From: Marinifilum sp965230805
GTDB taxonomy: Bacteria; Bacteroidota; Bacteroidia; Bacteroidales; Marinifilaceae
Assembly: GCF_965230805.1 (NCBI RefSeq)
Contig: NZ_OZ246019.1
Coordinates: 372,001 to 436,000, forward strand
Reading direction: 5' to 3'
DNA length: 64,000 nucleotides
Shown here: positions 45,060 through 54,065 of the stretch, piece by piece
How the letters are laid out: each line of letters opens with the position of its first letter
Numbering within the stretch: position 1 is the stretch's first letter
Notes under the pieces: generated by a model
What the model was told of the DNA's origin: nothing
Seen by the model: only the letters and a program-made list of their open reading frames with translations
Database searches by the model: none
Made by a program: the position numbers and the translations under genes

Positions 45060-45806
45060 TTAGTTTTTAAGAATGACTGGCTTTCCAACTATTTCGTTTA
45101 AAACCTGCATGGATGATATCAATTCTATTTTTGCACGTTCCAATTCCAGTTCAGCATTCATTTTTATGTCGTGTACTCGCGAAAATTCTGCAATATCTAT
45201 TTTGCCACTTACATAATCTTTTTCTACGCTGTTTAAATGAATATTTAAAACACCAAAAGCCTTATTACGCACCTCAACACTCTTGTAACACTTTAGTACG
45301 TTATTGTATTGAACCACTACCAATTGTCTTAATTCACGCTCAATACTTTGTTGTTGATATCGGTACTTGTCCAATTCTGCTTTGGCCTGCTTTACATTGG
45401 TTCTGTCCACAATCTTACTCAATGGGATTTTTAAAGATACTCCTACACTATACCTTGTTTGTTCTGTTGTTGACGCTGCAGCTTCAGTATTTAAATCTTC
45501 CGAAATAAGCAGGTTATCAAACAAACCATATCTGGCGCTGGCCTCAAGGTCAAGGGTATTCATCCAATCGCGTCGTTCGGCTTTAATTCTAAGTTCACTA
45601 ATCAATACTTGCGAATCGTGATATTTTAATAATGGAGAATTCTCTATTGCCATTTGCTGCATTTCGCCTAATGGAAGAAGCAAATCAGAAATCAATTCTC
45701 CGGCCATCACTTTTTTAACCACTTCCTGGTTATTCTGAGCAGACAAAATCGAATAGCTAAAAAAAGCAGAAGCTAAAATAAGAAGAAGGAGTTTTTTAAA
45801 GTACAT
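45060..45806 (-). CDS. Short TolC-like outer-membrane protein
   Basis: A 248-aa protein with a signal peptide (ends YSILSAQ), followed by one copy of the outer-membrane efflux repeat: two long helices with heptads and short strands (LDLEASARYGLFDN, YSVGVSLKIPLS). Full TolC proteins are about 430-480 aa with two such repeats, so this is half length. No Wza-type export gene is seen in the cluster, so this may be its exit channel or a periplasmic partner (inference). ATG 45806 is chosen over an upstream TTG. Confidence 0.75.
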   Translation of the reverse strand: MYFKKLLLLILASAFFSYSILSAQNNQEVVKKVMAGELISDLLLPLGEMQQMAIENSPLLKYHDSQVLISELRIKAERRDWMNTLDLEASARYGLFDNLLISEDLNTEAAASTTEQTRYSVGVSLKIPLSKIVDRTNVKQAKAELDKYRYQQQSIERELRQLVVVQYNNVLKCYKSVEVRNKAFGVLNIHLNSVEKDYVSGKIDIAEFSRVHDIKMNAELELERAKIELISSMQVLNEIVGKPVILKN

Positions 45807-45815
45807 ATACAAAAT

Positions 45816-47006
45816 TTACACGTTCTCCTTTTGGAAAACTGCTGGAATGGTTCTTAAAATAATCCACATGTCTTTCCAAAATGAATATTTACTATTGGCA
45901 ATCTCAACATACTTGTTGTCGAGTCCTTTTCTTTCCTCGGGTGACATTTTTGATGTCTTTCCGCGAGCTTCAACCTGCCACAAGCCTGTTATTCCGGCAG
46001 GCCCGTTAAATCTATCCGTCCATTCATCAGTAGTCAACATTTCTGCTTCATACAGTGGCAATGGCCTATTTCCAACAATCGACATATCGCCACGAATAAC
46101 ATTGATTAACTGAGGCAATTCATCAATACTTAACTTTCGGATAATATGACCAACCTTTGTAATTCTTGGATCATTTTCGAACTTAACAAAGGCCTTATCT
46201 TGTTTTTGTTTCTGACGTTTTATGTGAGTTTGTTCTTCAATCTCCTCTTCATCACCAAACAAGATTGTCGAACCTTCAATCATAGTATCCTGCTGAATTA
46301 CTTCCGTAAGATCTTCTCCTGTTTCTTCAGTTTTATACTGGTTCAAATGTTCCAATTCCTTTAATCGCTTATCTGCATCGGGATACATCGATCTTAATTT
46401 TAAAAAATTAAATATTCTATAACCCGTTCCAACACGTTTGGATATATAGTATACTTTTCCTTTTGATTCTATGCGTATTGCTGCAATAAATAATAACAGC
46501 AATGGAGATAATGCAATTAAAGCAAGACCTGCAAATACAATATCAAAGCTTCTTTTAAAGAATGGAGTTTTATAGATTTTAATTTTCTTATTTTTTTGGG
46601 GCATATTAAATTTCATGTGAACCTGCAAAACCTTAAGAAAATTAATTCGCTTTGTTATTGTTTCCGCATCAACTGGCTTTGCATAAACATCACTTATCTT
46701 TTGCTCCATCGCCCTTTTTATAATCTCAGGTTGCTTTTCAGTCACAAGCAAGAGATACGGTACTAAGCTTTTGGAATCATATTTTTCAACAAATACAGTA
46801 TGAAAATCCAATCCATTTCTTCCTGGAAGGTCTAACTCACTTATAACACCATCCACATTGCCATTCTTCTCTATCCATTCCGATGCTTCCAGCGGATTAG
46901 TTTGATGTATCAAATCTATTCTTCCATTTAACTTGTCGAAATTAGAAAGTACAGATTCATCAGACCCGATATACATCAGTTTCATTTGTCTGTCTGAAGT
47001 TTTCAT
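45816..47006 (-). CDS. REC-like domain fused to a polyprenyl-phosphate sugar transferase
   Basis: A 396-aa protein. Residues 1-130 resemble a response-regulator receiver, but the phospho-acceptor position in GVISELDLPGRNG is Glu where Asp is expected. LLLVTE and YAKPVD keep the later motifs. Residues about 150-396 are a bacterial sugar transferase (WcaJ/WbaP type): KRSFDIVFAGLALIALSPLL with a membrane helix, YISKRVGTGYRIFNFLKLRS, an acidic insert of about 75 residues, KLSIDELPQLINVIRGDMS, and GPAGITGLWQVEARG. This is probably the enzyme that starts EPS repeat units on undecaprenyl phosphate. The fusion suggests direct signal control. Confidence 0.9.
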   Translation of the reverse strand: MKTSDRQMKLMYIGSDESVLSNFDKLNGRIDLIHQTNPLEASEWIEKNGNVDGVISELDLPGRNGLDFHTVFVEKYDSKSLVPYLLLVTEKQPEIIKRAMEQKISDVYAKPVDAETITKRINFLKVLQVHMKFNMPQKNKKIKIYKTPFFKRSFDIVFAGLALIALSPLLLLFIAAIRIESKGKVYYISKRVGTGYRIFNFLKLRSMYPDADKRLKELEHLNQYKTEETGEDLTEVIQQDTMIEGSTILFGDEEEIEEQTHIKRQKQKQDKAFVKFENDPRITKVGHIIRKLSIDELPQLINVIRGDMSIVGNRPLPLYEAEMLTTDEWTDRFNGPAGITGLWQVEARGKTSKMSPEERKGLDNKYVEIANSKYSFWKDMWIILRTIPAVFQKENV

Positions 47007-47013
47007 GATAATA

Positions 47014-47376
47014 TTATTTAATCAAACGCTCGATTCTAATCATCAATTCTTCCGGATTAAAAGGTTTCATTATGTAATCCTCTGCTCCAAGTTTTAAGCA
47101 TTCAACTCTGGTATTACTACTCTCCTGACTGCTAAGAACAATAATTGGAATATCATTAAAATATCCACTCTCTTTAATACGTTTGATTAATTCAATACCA
47201 TTCATCTCTGGCATCTGAAGATCGGTTAGTATGATATCAGGTATGTTACCCGACTGCAACCAAGAAATTGCCTGCAACCCATCTTCCATTGTTGTAACTT
47301 CAAAAGAAGTTTGTAAAAAACGAACCATTAATTGGCTCATAGAAGGCTTGTCGTCTACAACTAATATTTTCTTCAT
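47014..47376 (-). CDS. Single-domain response regulator (first gene of EPS cluster)
   Basis: A 120-aa receiver domain without output domain. VVDDKPSMS, phospho-Asp in IILTDLQMPEMNG (about residue 51), VLSSQE and IMKPFN are all intact. ATG 47374-47376 is chosen as start (MKKILVVDD). It precedes the REC-sugar transferase gene by 7 bp and is likely co-transcribed with the whole cluster. It may act by protein contact with that enzyme. Confidence 0.9.
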   Translation of the reverse strand: MKKILVVDDKPSMSQLMVRFLQTSFEVTTMEDGLQAISWLQSGNIPDIILTDLQMPEMNGIELIKRIKESGYFNDIPIIVLSSQESSNTRVECLKLGAEDYIMKPFNPEELMIRIERLIK

Positions 47377-47842
47377 AAGTAAATTTAATGGGCTCCTGTC
47401 ACAGAGCAAAAGTCAATTTAATATAGTATAGTTTTTGGGCATTAACACTTATAGCATTAACCATCAATTCCGATTTACGCAAACTTGCCATTTTTGTTTC
47501 TTTTTTTTCGTATTGGATATTATATTTCTATAGAACAATACGATATAAAGAATCATTACAAACAAGAACAAGAAAACAAGAACAATGCAAAAATTCGTCA
47601 ATAATTAAAAAAGGATAATCACAACCATTTAAAACTTAGCGTAATTTACAAAAGTAAATCGAAATCATTGTTAATGTAAGATTACTAAATTAAATCAATA
47701 AATAACAATCATAATTTCAATACAACCCATTAAATTAATTTTGCCCAGTAATTATACAATAACATCCTTGCTCTGCTTAATAAAATCATGTAACTTGTAT
47801 ATCGCATTAAGTATCTTCAATAATTTTTAACTAAATAGAATT
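47377..47842. other. Divergent intergenic region upstream of the EPS cluster
   Basis: About 470 AT-rich bases between the divergent receiver and PAS genes, where the EPS operon promoter should lie. I see no clear TTTG-N19-TAnnTTTG pair, RNA gene or repeat. Confidence 0.45.
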
Positions 47843-47845
47843 GTG

Positions 47846-48349
47846 ATGAATATGGACTTAACACATACAAATGAAAGGTTCACAGTTTTAAGCAAGTCAA
47901 GCGAGTTTTTAAATATTATTTTGAATAATATCAGCTCCTGTGTAATGCTGCTTGACAATGAACTTCGACTAAGAGCATTTAACGACCCATTAACTACTAT
48001 TTTTTCCAATAAAAAAGATGAAGAATTACTTTACCGCAAATGTGGCGAGGTTCTTGGCTGTTCTTTTCAGATTAAAGAAGGAACCCCTTGCGGCAGTACT
48101 TCAAAGTGCAGCACCTGTGAATTAAGAGTTTCTGCACTCTTTTCGTATGTAGAAAACAAACCCATTATGAATGAACATTTGATTAAGTCATTTGTTGATT
48201 ATGATGGAAAAAAAGAGGACAAGCATTTACAGTTTTCTACAAGATTATTCAAATATCAAAAAGAAAAATATATTCTAACGATAATTGAAGATATCACCGA
48301 CCTAAAAAAACTTGAAATAGAAAAAAAGCTTCACAAAGGCACATTTTAA
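47846..48349 (+). CDS. Small PAS-domain protein with cysteine cluster
   Basis: A 167-aa soluble protein consisting of one PAS domain (about 22-155) and a short basic tail. It contains the pattern CGEVLGCSFQIKEGTPCG, then CSTCELR, a cysteine motif found in some sensor-kinase PAS domains that may bind a metal or Fe-S cluster (family memory, not shown here). There is no output domain, so it may act on a partner. ATG 47846 is taken as start, one codon inside a GTG-started frame. It is divergent from the EPS operon. Confidence 0.75.
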   Translation: MNMDLTHTNERFTVLSKSSEFLNIILNNISSCVMLLDNELRLRAFNDPLTTIFSNKKDEELLYRKCGEVLGCSFQIKEGTPCGSTSKCSTCELRVSALFSYVENKPIMNEHLIKSFVDYDGKKEDKHLQFSTRLFKYQKEKYILTIIEDITDLKKLEIEKKLHKGTF

Positions 48350-48394
48350 ATTGAACTTGGAATAAAAATTACAGTTATACCATTTCTAAACCAA

Positions 48395-49010
48395 AAGTTT
48401 CTTTCTGTTTTTGATGTGCTCACTTTAAAAAGCGCAATGAAAAATTTACCACTAAGGGATAAGGAAGAAACTCACCAAGGCTCACAAAGCTTTTCTGCTA
48501 ACGATTCCTTTGTTTTTGATGCTCTCACTTTAAGTTGAGGGTATCAATAATTTACCACTAAGGGTATCAATAATTTACCACCAAGGGATAAGGAAGGAAC
48601 TCAACAAGGAACACAAAGCTTGTTTGCTAATGATTCCTTTCTTGATGCTCTCACTCTAAGTTGAGGGTATCATTATTAAAAGCACATAGAAATAATTTAA
48701 CCCTAAGGGATAAGGAGGAAACTCAACAAGGCTCACAAAGCTTGTTTGCTAATGATTCCTTTCTTGATGCTCTCACTCTAAGTTGAGGGTATCAATAATT
48801 TACTAAAAAGGAATATGATAGGATTTTGGATGCTCTAGCTTTAAAAAGCGCAATGAAAAATTTACCACTCAGGAATAAGGAAGGAACTCACTAAGGGACA
48901 CAAAGTTTTTTTGCTAATGGTTAATTTCTGTTTTGATGCTCTCACTTTAAGTTGAGGGTATCAATAATTTACCACCAAGGGATACAACAAGGACTCAAAG
49001 CTTGTCTGTT
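48395..49010. repeat. Degenerate tandem repeat, about five units of about 120 bp
   Basis: Units share TTGATGCTCTCACTTTAAG, then GAGGGTATCAATAATTTACC, AAGGGATAAGGAAG and CACAAAGCTTG blocks, with insertions and internal re-duplications. No reading frame persists. It is part of a 1.9-kb gene-free region up to about 50288. Confidence 0.85.
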
Positions 49011-49039
49011 TTAGAAACCAAGCTGTCTAACAAATTTAT

Positions 49040-49260
49040 TAACTGCCTTGATCGATTGACAATGGCATATTAAAATTCTCTAGGAGCATTGATCGAAAGG
49101 AAAAAGGCCTTTTGAATTTAAAAACGCACTTTGATCGACTGACAATGCCAAAATTAAATTCAAAATGGCCATTGTTCAAGTGACAATGGCCATTTTAAAA
49201 TTCATACAGACATTGTTTAAGTGACAATCCGCTTTTTTAAGTTCAAAAACCGTTTTTCTC
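49040..49260. repeat. Diverged hairpin repeats preceding the 40-bp array
   Basis: Several irregular units of the form CATTGT-TCAAGTG-ACAATGGCC separated by TTTAAAATTCATA-like pieces. They look like old, diverged relatives of the 40-bp array that follows. Confidence 0.55.
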
Positions 49261-49300
49261 AAAAGTCAAAGCCCTAAAAGTTTTAAAAGCCCTTTTTCCT

Positions 49301-49740
49301 TTCGAACAATGGCCCTAGGGAATTTCATAAGGCATTGTCTTTTGAACAATGCGCCTAGAGAATTTCATAGGGCATTGTCTTTTGAACAACGCCCCTAGGG
49401 AATTTCATAGGGCGTTGTCTTTTGAACAATGTGCCTAAAGAATTTCATAGGGCATTGTCTTTTGAACAACGCCCCTAGAGAATTTCATAGGGCATTGTCT
49501 TTTGAACAATGCCCCTAGGGAATTTCATAGGGCGTTGTCTTTTGAACAACGCTCCTAGAGAATTTCATAGGGAATTTTCATAGGGCGTTGTCTTTTGAAC
49601 AATGCTCCTAGAGAATTTCATAGGGCGTTGTCTTTTGAACAATGCTCCTAGGGAATTTCATAGGGCATTGTCTTTTGAACAATGCCCCTAGAGAATTTCA
49701 TAGAGCCTTGTCTTTTGAACAATGCCCCTAGAGAATTTCT
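49301..49740. repeat. Tandem array of about eleven 40-bp hairpin units
   Basis: Each unit reads CTAGRGAATTTCATA, then GGGCATTGT-CTTTTGA-ACAATGCCC, a stem of up to 9 bp. Variants have GCGTTGT or ACAACGC in one or both arms. One unit carries a partial duplication near 49561. There is no protein-coding frame. Confidence 0.95.
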
Positions 49741-49949
49741 ACAGTCATTTTCTCCGACAATGCTTTTTTGTTCTGTTTTCAATTGCCATACTGTTGCAAA
49801 CCATCCAGACCTGAAGGTATGATATGTTTATTTTGATGCATCAAAATGGCATTGATCCGTGTTCAACAAACCCAATGCGAATTGTTACCTGTTGAATCGT
49901 GATAATATTGATTATAATTCTTAGATTTGGAATCGTGAATCAAAGATAA

Positions 49950-50045
49950 GTGCACAATACATACCAATATGGCGTGTATTGTGCACCTTTTTACTCTGAG
50001 ATAAGAAAAATAAGTGCACCAGTGCACAAATTAATAGTTAGCTGC
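49950..50045 (+). repeat. attI-like array-start site, right copy
   Basis: A hairpin (GTGCACAATACA at 49950-49961, 13-base loop, TGTATTGTGCAC at 49975-49986), the common spacer with GTGCACCAGTGCAC, and the first core GTTAGCTGC at 50037-50045. It matches the left copy over about 72 bp in inverted orientation. It opens the right cassette array. No attC-like half lies upstream of it. Confidence 0.65.
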
Positions 50046-50202
50046 AAGTGAAAAGAACGAAACTGCAACATTGAAACCTGAGTATAAAATTTGAAAAAAC
50101 GAATAGAAAATATTAGCTCATTGATTGAAGGTTGGTGCAAGAAAAAATTAGTTTTTGCCCGCCCGCTTCTGCCCTTCGGGACAGTTGGGGTAGCCGACGC
50201 AC

Positions 50203-50285
50203 ATTGCACACATTTGCAAATCGCACAAGCCGCCCCACAGACCAAAATTTGCAAAAGAGTGCAATTTTTGCCCTCGCACAATGCT
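50203..50285 (+). repeat. Dispersed repeat with GCACATTTGCAA-like sequence, copy 1
   Basis: Contains ACACATTTGCAAATCGCACA, then AAAATTTGCAAAAGAGTGCA. A related copy is at 56213-56265, after the third gene of the same cassette. It lies before the likely start of the TerB-domain gene and is probably not translated, although a frame happens to be open through it. Confidence 0.55.
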
Positions 50286-50288
50286 CTG

Positions 50289-52748
50289 TTGAAAATTAGT
50301 GCCATCTTGATACTGACGTTCACTTTTCTAAGTATTCATGCACAAGACTCTTATGTATCAACAGCCGATTTGAATATGAGAAATGGTGCTGGGAAAAACT
50401 ACAAATCAATTGTTGTATTATCAAAAGGAGACACAGTAACACTTCTTGACAATTCAGGAGATTATTGGGCAAAAATTCAATACCATGACAAAGTAGGATA
50501 TTCAGCCAAACAATACCTTCAAAAAATTGAAATAATCGAAGAAACCAAAACTGAAAGTGGCAATGGGTTTGTTGTTTTTCTCGTTTGCCTGATAATTATT
50601 ATTGTGACTTCAATAATTTTAAAGAAAACAGGAGAAAAATACCGTTACAAATCTACCGCAACGGTTTTGTCATTTTTCTTTGGTGCATTCGGATTTCAAA
50701 AGTTCTATTTGGGAGAGAAAAACAAAGGAGTTTACTCAATTTTATTTTGTTGGACTTTTATTCCATCGCTAATTGGATTAATTGATTTCATCAAATTAGC
50801 AGTAATGAAAGAGAAAAAGTTTAATGATTTATATAACTGGGGCAAAAGACCAACAGTAAAAGCTAAAAAGGAAGCCCAAGTACCACCTAAAAGACAATCA
50901 TCTATTAAAGTGAAAATTGGTAATGAGGTAATTTCAAACCAATCAAAACAAAATTACGTGGACGAAACAATTATTGATGTAAACTCACAGAACCTTGATT
51001 TGTCGGTAGAGCAAAACTCGGATGAAAGTACTTCGCATCAACAGCCTCCTTATTGGGGACACACCTACGTATATTCATACGATGAAATAAAGCATGCAAC
51101 TAAAGCACAAAAGCAGTTTTATGCGTATTTCAAGAATCAAGTTGCTAATGGAAAATACATTGATATACAGGGTAACACAAACTATGCTTTCATACTTTAC
51201 TTTGATTTTTTAAATGAGTATGAGAATCATAGAGACATTAAACTGCTTGACGAGCAATTTAAGCTTCTTGGAGAAATTTGTCCAAAAACACGAAGTTATT
51301 CGCTTCGTTCATTGCAGGATGAATTAAGAAAAAGAAATGATGCTTATTCAGTTGATAAATTGAAGGATTTAGAGGAACCAACTTACCAATTTGAACATGG
51401 CTATTCTGATTACAATCCAGATTTATACAAACTCGGAAATCAATACAAAGACAAATTAGGTCTTAATAAACAAGAAATTAGATGGCTTAATAAATTCTAC
51501 AACCCAACAAATGTTTTTCTTTCTATTGAGGGCTGCTGTATTGCCACGGCAATGCAATATGTAACGCTGTTAAAAGAACTTGAAAAACAACTAAAAAAGA
51601 AGGAAACTACTTTAGCTAAAGAAGTAACTTATTTCAAAGAAAAGTTAAAGGCAATCTACGTAAAGAGAAATTCTGATTGGGGGTATTATGATTCTGGTTA
51701 TTTAGGAAATCAGGCTGAGTCGGAAGTTTATCTTACAATGTTTAAACGAGTTGAAAATTCTGTGCGCGAATCTTTTGGTCATAAAAGAAAGGTGTCAGGT
51801 GATTTCCCTTATGCTGACAAGAATTTATCTGAAGAGTTTGAAACAAAGCTTGGCAATTCTCTAAATGGCTTAATTGAAGTATTAAAAGACAATGTAGGAA
51901 AGCCCAATCTTGAAACTCAAATTGAGCTAAATGCACAAAACGTAAATAGATGGAGAATTGGGCTTGATGAACTAATTGTAGCATTTAAAAAGGAGAACAT
52001 TGATAATTTTGTTGATGGAGTAATTCATTTGGAAGAAACAAACCAGAAGAATCCGAATATTGAAAATATCTTTTATCAGGCTTCTAAGTTCATTTCAAAA
52101 TATGATAAGGTTCAATCTTTAAAATATTATGCGAAGTATATTTACTACGACCTAAAATCGAAGAAGTTTGACAATAAAGAACTTACAAAAACTGTTCAAA
52201 AATCCTTATTCAAGACGGAAGAACAAATCAATGATTTTAAGAAGATTATTGGTGATTTAATAGAAACAAACGATATTCAGACAGCTTTAGAAAAAATTTC
52301 AAAAATCTATATTCCCAAAAGGAAACGGATTCAACTTGACCGCTCTGAAATTCAAGAGGTAGAACAAAAACACGAAGGAACAGTAGAGTTGTTAAATGAG
52401 TATCTGGTTGATGAAAAGGTGAAGCCTGAAACAGAAATCAGCAATGAAAATGGCGAAGACATTGAAATCGCAATAATCGATTCTGAAGAAAATAATTCAG
52501 TTTTTATTTCCGAAATTAGCATGGGACAAGTTCAAGAGGAACTTGTGAAAATGATTATAAATAATTCGTACGAGATTCATCAAGACGAAGTTGATAAATA
52601 TGCAACAGCAAACGGAATGTTCAAGAATCAATTAATTGACAGTATTAATGAAGCTTGTGAAGAACATTTGGACGGTGAAACATTAATTGAAGAGGATGAT
52701 GAAAATTACATCATTGAAGAATCTTATTATAAAGAAATTGCAAAATAG
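50289..52748 (+). CDS. Membrane protein with SH3b, TM2, TerB-N and TerB-C domains
   Basis: An 819-aa protein, first of a three-gene locus. I start it at TTG 50289 because LKISAILILTFTFLSIHAQ is a good signal peptide. A longer TTG frame from 50091 runs through a dispersed repeat. Order: signal (1-19); bacterial SH3 (20-80; ADLNMRNGAGKNYKS); membrane helix (94-112); TM2 domain with two helices (117-178; FFFGAFGFQKFYLG); linker; TerB-N region (about 269-480); helical part; TerB-C (about 739-819). Topology puts SH3b outside and Ter domains inside. The stop is 3 bp before the ATPase gene. TerB-N/TerB-C proteins with such partners have been proposed as stress or defence systems; a sensor/anchor role is inferred. 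Confidence 0.8.
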   Translation: MKISAILILTFTFLSIHAQDSYVSTADLNMRNGAGKNYKSIVVLSKGDTVTLLDNSGDYWAKIQYHDKVGYSAKQYLQKIEIIEETKTESGNGFVVFLVCLIIIIVTSIILKKTGEKYRYKSTATVLSFFFGAFGFQKFYLGEKNKGVYSILFCWTFIPSLIGLIDFIKLAVMKEKKFNDLYNWGKRPTVKAKKEAQVPPKRQSSIKVKIGNEVISNQSKQNYVDETIIDVNSQNLDLSVEQNSDESTSHQQPPYWGHTYVYSYDEIKHATKAQKQFYAYFKNQVANGKYIDIQGNTNYAFILYFDFLNEYENHRDIKLLDEQFKLLGEICPKTRSYSLRSLQDELRKRNDAYSVDKLKDLEEPTYQFEHGYSDYNPDLYKLGNQYKDKLGLNKQEIRWLNKFYNPTNVFLSIEGCCIATAMQYVTLLKELEKQLKKKETTLAKEVTYFKEKLKAIYVKRNSDWGYYDSGYLGNQAESEVYLTMFKRVENSVRESFGHKRKVSGDFPYADKNLSEEFETKLGNSLNGLIEVLKDNVGKPNLETQIELNAQNVNRWRIGLDELIVAFKKENIDNFVDGVIHLEETNQKNPNIENIFYQASKFISKYDKVQSLKYYAKYIYYDLKSKKFDNKELTKTVQKSLFKTEEQINDFKKIIGDLIETNDIQTALEKISKIYIPKRKRIQLDRSEIQEVEQKHEGTVELLNEYLVDEKVKPETEISNENGEDIEIAIIDSEENNSVFISEISMGQVQEELVKMIINNSYEIHQDEVDKYATANGMFKNQLIDSINEACEEHLDGETLIEEDDENYIIEESYYKEIAK

Positions 52749-52751
52749 ATT

Positions 52752-54065
52752 ATGGCGTTAAAAATTAAAGCAAAAGAAGCAACAGCAATTATTAATTCTC
52801 TTTCGGGAGGTGTTGTGCCTAGAATCGGAGTTCAACATATAACAGTTGGTAGACAATTAGAGATTGAAGCATTCACACAAGCTTTAGACGATGTGAAAAA
52901 TGGTCATAGTATGGTAAAGTTTTGGATTGGCGACTTTGGCTCTGGTAAATCTTTCATGCTTCACTTGCTAAATACTGTTGCTACAAAGCAAAAGTTTGTT
53001 GTTGCAAATGCTGATTTTACGCCTGATAACAGACTTTATTCAAATGATGGTAAAGCTCTGGTATTGTATAGTGCCATTATGGATAATATCGCTATTCAAA
53101 CAAAACCAGAAGGTGGTGCATTACCAACCTTGCTTGATAAGTGGATTGAACAAGTTGTTTCAAAAACAGCTCAGGTAAATAATATTCCTGTAACTGAAAT
53201 TAGAGATGAGAAATATTTCAATTTGATTCAGGAAAATATAATGCAAACCGTAAATGAGGTAACTGAAACTGGTGGCTTTGACTTTGGTGTGGTTGTTATA
53301 AAATATTACGAGGGATACATAAAAAATGATGAGTTCCTTCGCCGAAGTGCTTTAAAATGGTTGAAAGGAGAATACAGAACTAAAACCGAAGCTCGTCAGG
53401 ATTTAGGTGTTCGTGAAATTGTAAATGATTTGAATTATTACGATATGCTTAAAAACTTCTGTCGCTTATTTGTTAGCATGGGTTACAGCGGTTTTATGAT
53501 TAACCTTGATGAAGCAATAAACCTTTACAAGATTTCAACAGCAAACATGCGAGCTAAGAACTATGAAAAAGTTCTTTCAATTTTTAATGATTGCTTTCAA
53601 GGGAAAGTATCAAACTTGTTTATCAATTTTGCTGGAACTAAAGACTTCTTGGAAAATGAGCGACGTGGTTTATTTAGCTACGATGCTCTTAAAACTAGAT
53701 TAGAAACTAATAAGTTTGAAACTTCAGAACATAGAGATTTAGCACAACCTGTAATCAAACTTGTTCCGTTAAATCACAATGAAATATTCGTCCTTCTAAA
53801 AAAACTGAAAGAAATATTCGATACGAATTTTGATGTTAGCATAAACATAAATGATGACGACATTCATTTGTTTATGGAAGAAATGTTTAATAAACCAGGT
53901 GCTGATGAATTTCTAACACCAAGGGAAGTAATTCGTGATTTTCTCAACATCTTAAGTATTCTAAGACAAAATCCAGATGCTGATAAAAAGTCGCTAATCT
54001 CGGATATTGAAATTACTGACGAAAGACCAGAAGAAGCACTTGTTGATGGAATAGAAGAATTGTAA
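52752..54065 (+). CDS. BrxD-like P-loop ATPase (DUF2791-type)
   Basis: A 437-aa ATPase. Walker A is GDFGSGKS (residues 60-67), within RQLEIEAFTQAL...KFWIGDFGSGKSFMLHL, typical of BrxD/DUF2791 ATPases of BREX-like loci. A likely Walker B is FMINLDEAINLYK (about 249-261). It is coupled to both neighbours: 3 bp after the TerB gene and overlapping the helicase start by one base (TAATG). In BREX-type loci such ATPases act with an Lhr-like helicase. The same pair here suggests a nucleic-acid-directed defence function (inference). Confidence 0.85.
   Translation: MALKIKAKEATAIINSLSGGVVPRIGVQHITVGRQLEIEAFTQALDDVKNGHSMVKFWIGDFGSGKSFMLHLLNTVATKQKFVVANADFTPDNRLYSNDGKALVLYSAIMDNIAIQTKPEGGALPTLLDKWIEQVVSKTAQVNNIPVTEIRDEKYFNLIQENIMQTVNEVTETGGFDFGVVVIKYYEGYIKNDEFLRRSALKWLKGEYRTKTEARQDLGVREIVNDLNYYDMLKNFCRLFVSMGYSGFMINLDEAINLYKISTANMRAKNYEKVLSIFNDCFQGKVSNLFINFAGTKDFLENERRGLFSYDALKTRLETNKFETSEHRDLAQPVIKLVPLNHNEIFVLLKKLKEIFDTNFDVSININDDDIHLFMEEMFNKPGADEFLTPREVIRDFLNILSILRQNPDADKKSLISDIEITDERPEEALVDGIEEL

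Noticed and set aside
49301..49740. 40-bp array as a CRISPR array
   Set aside because: The whole unit is conserved, with no variable spacer of constant length; no cas genes.
50091..50288. N-terminal extension of the TerB-domain protein from an upstream TTG
   Set aside because: The region is a dispersed repeat, and a good signal peptide begins at 50289.
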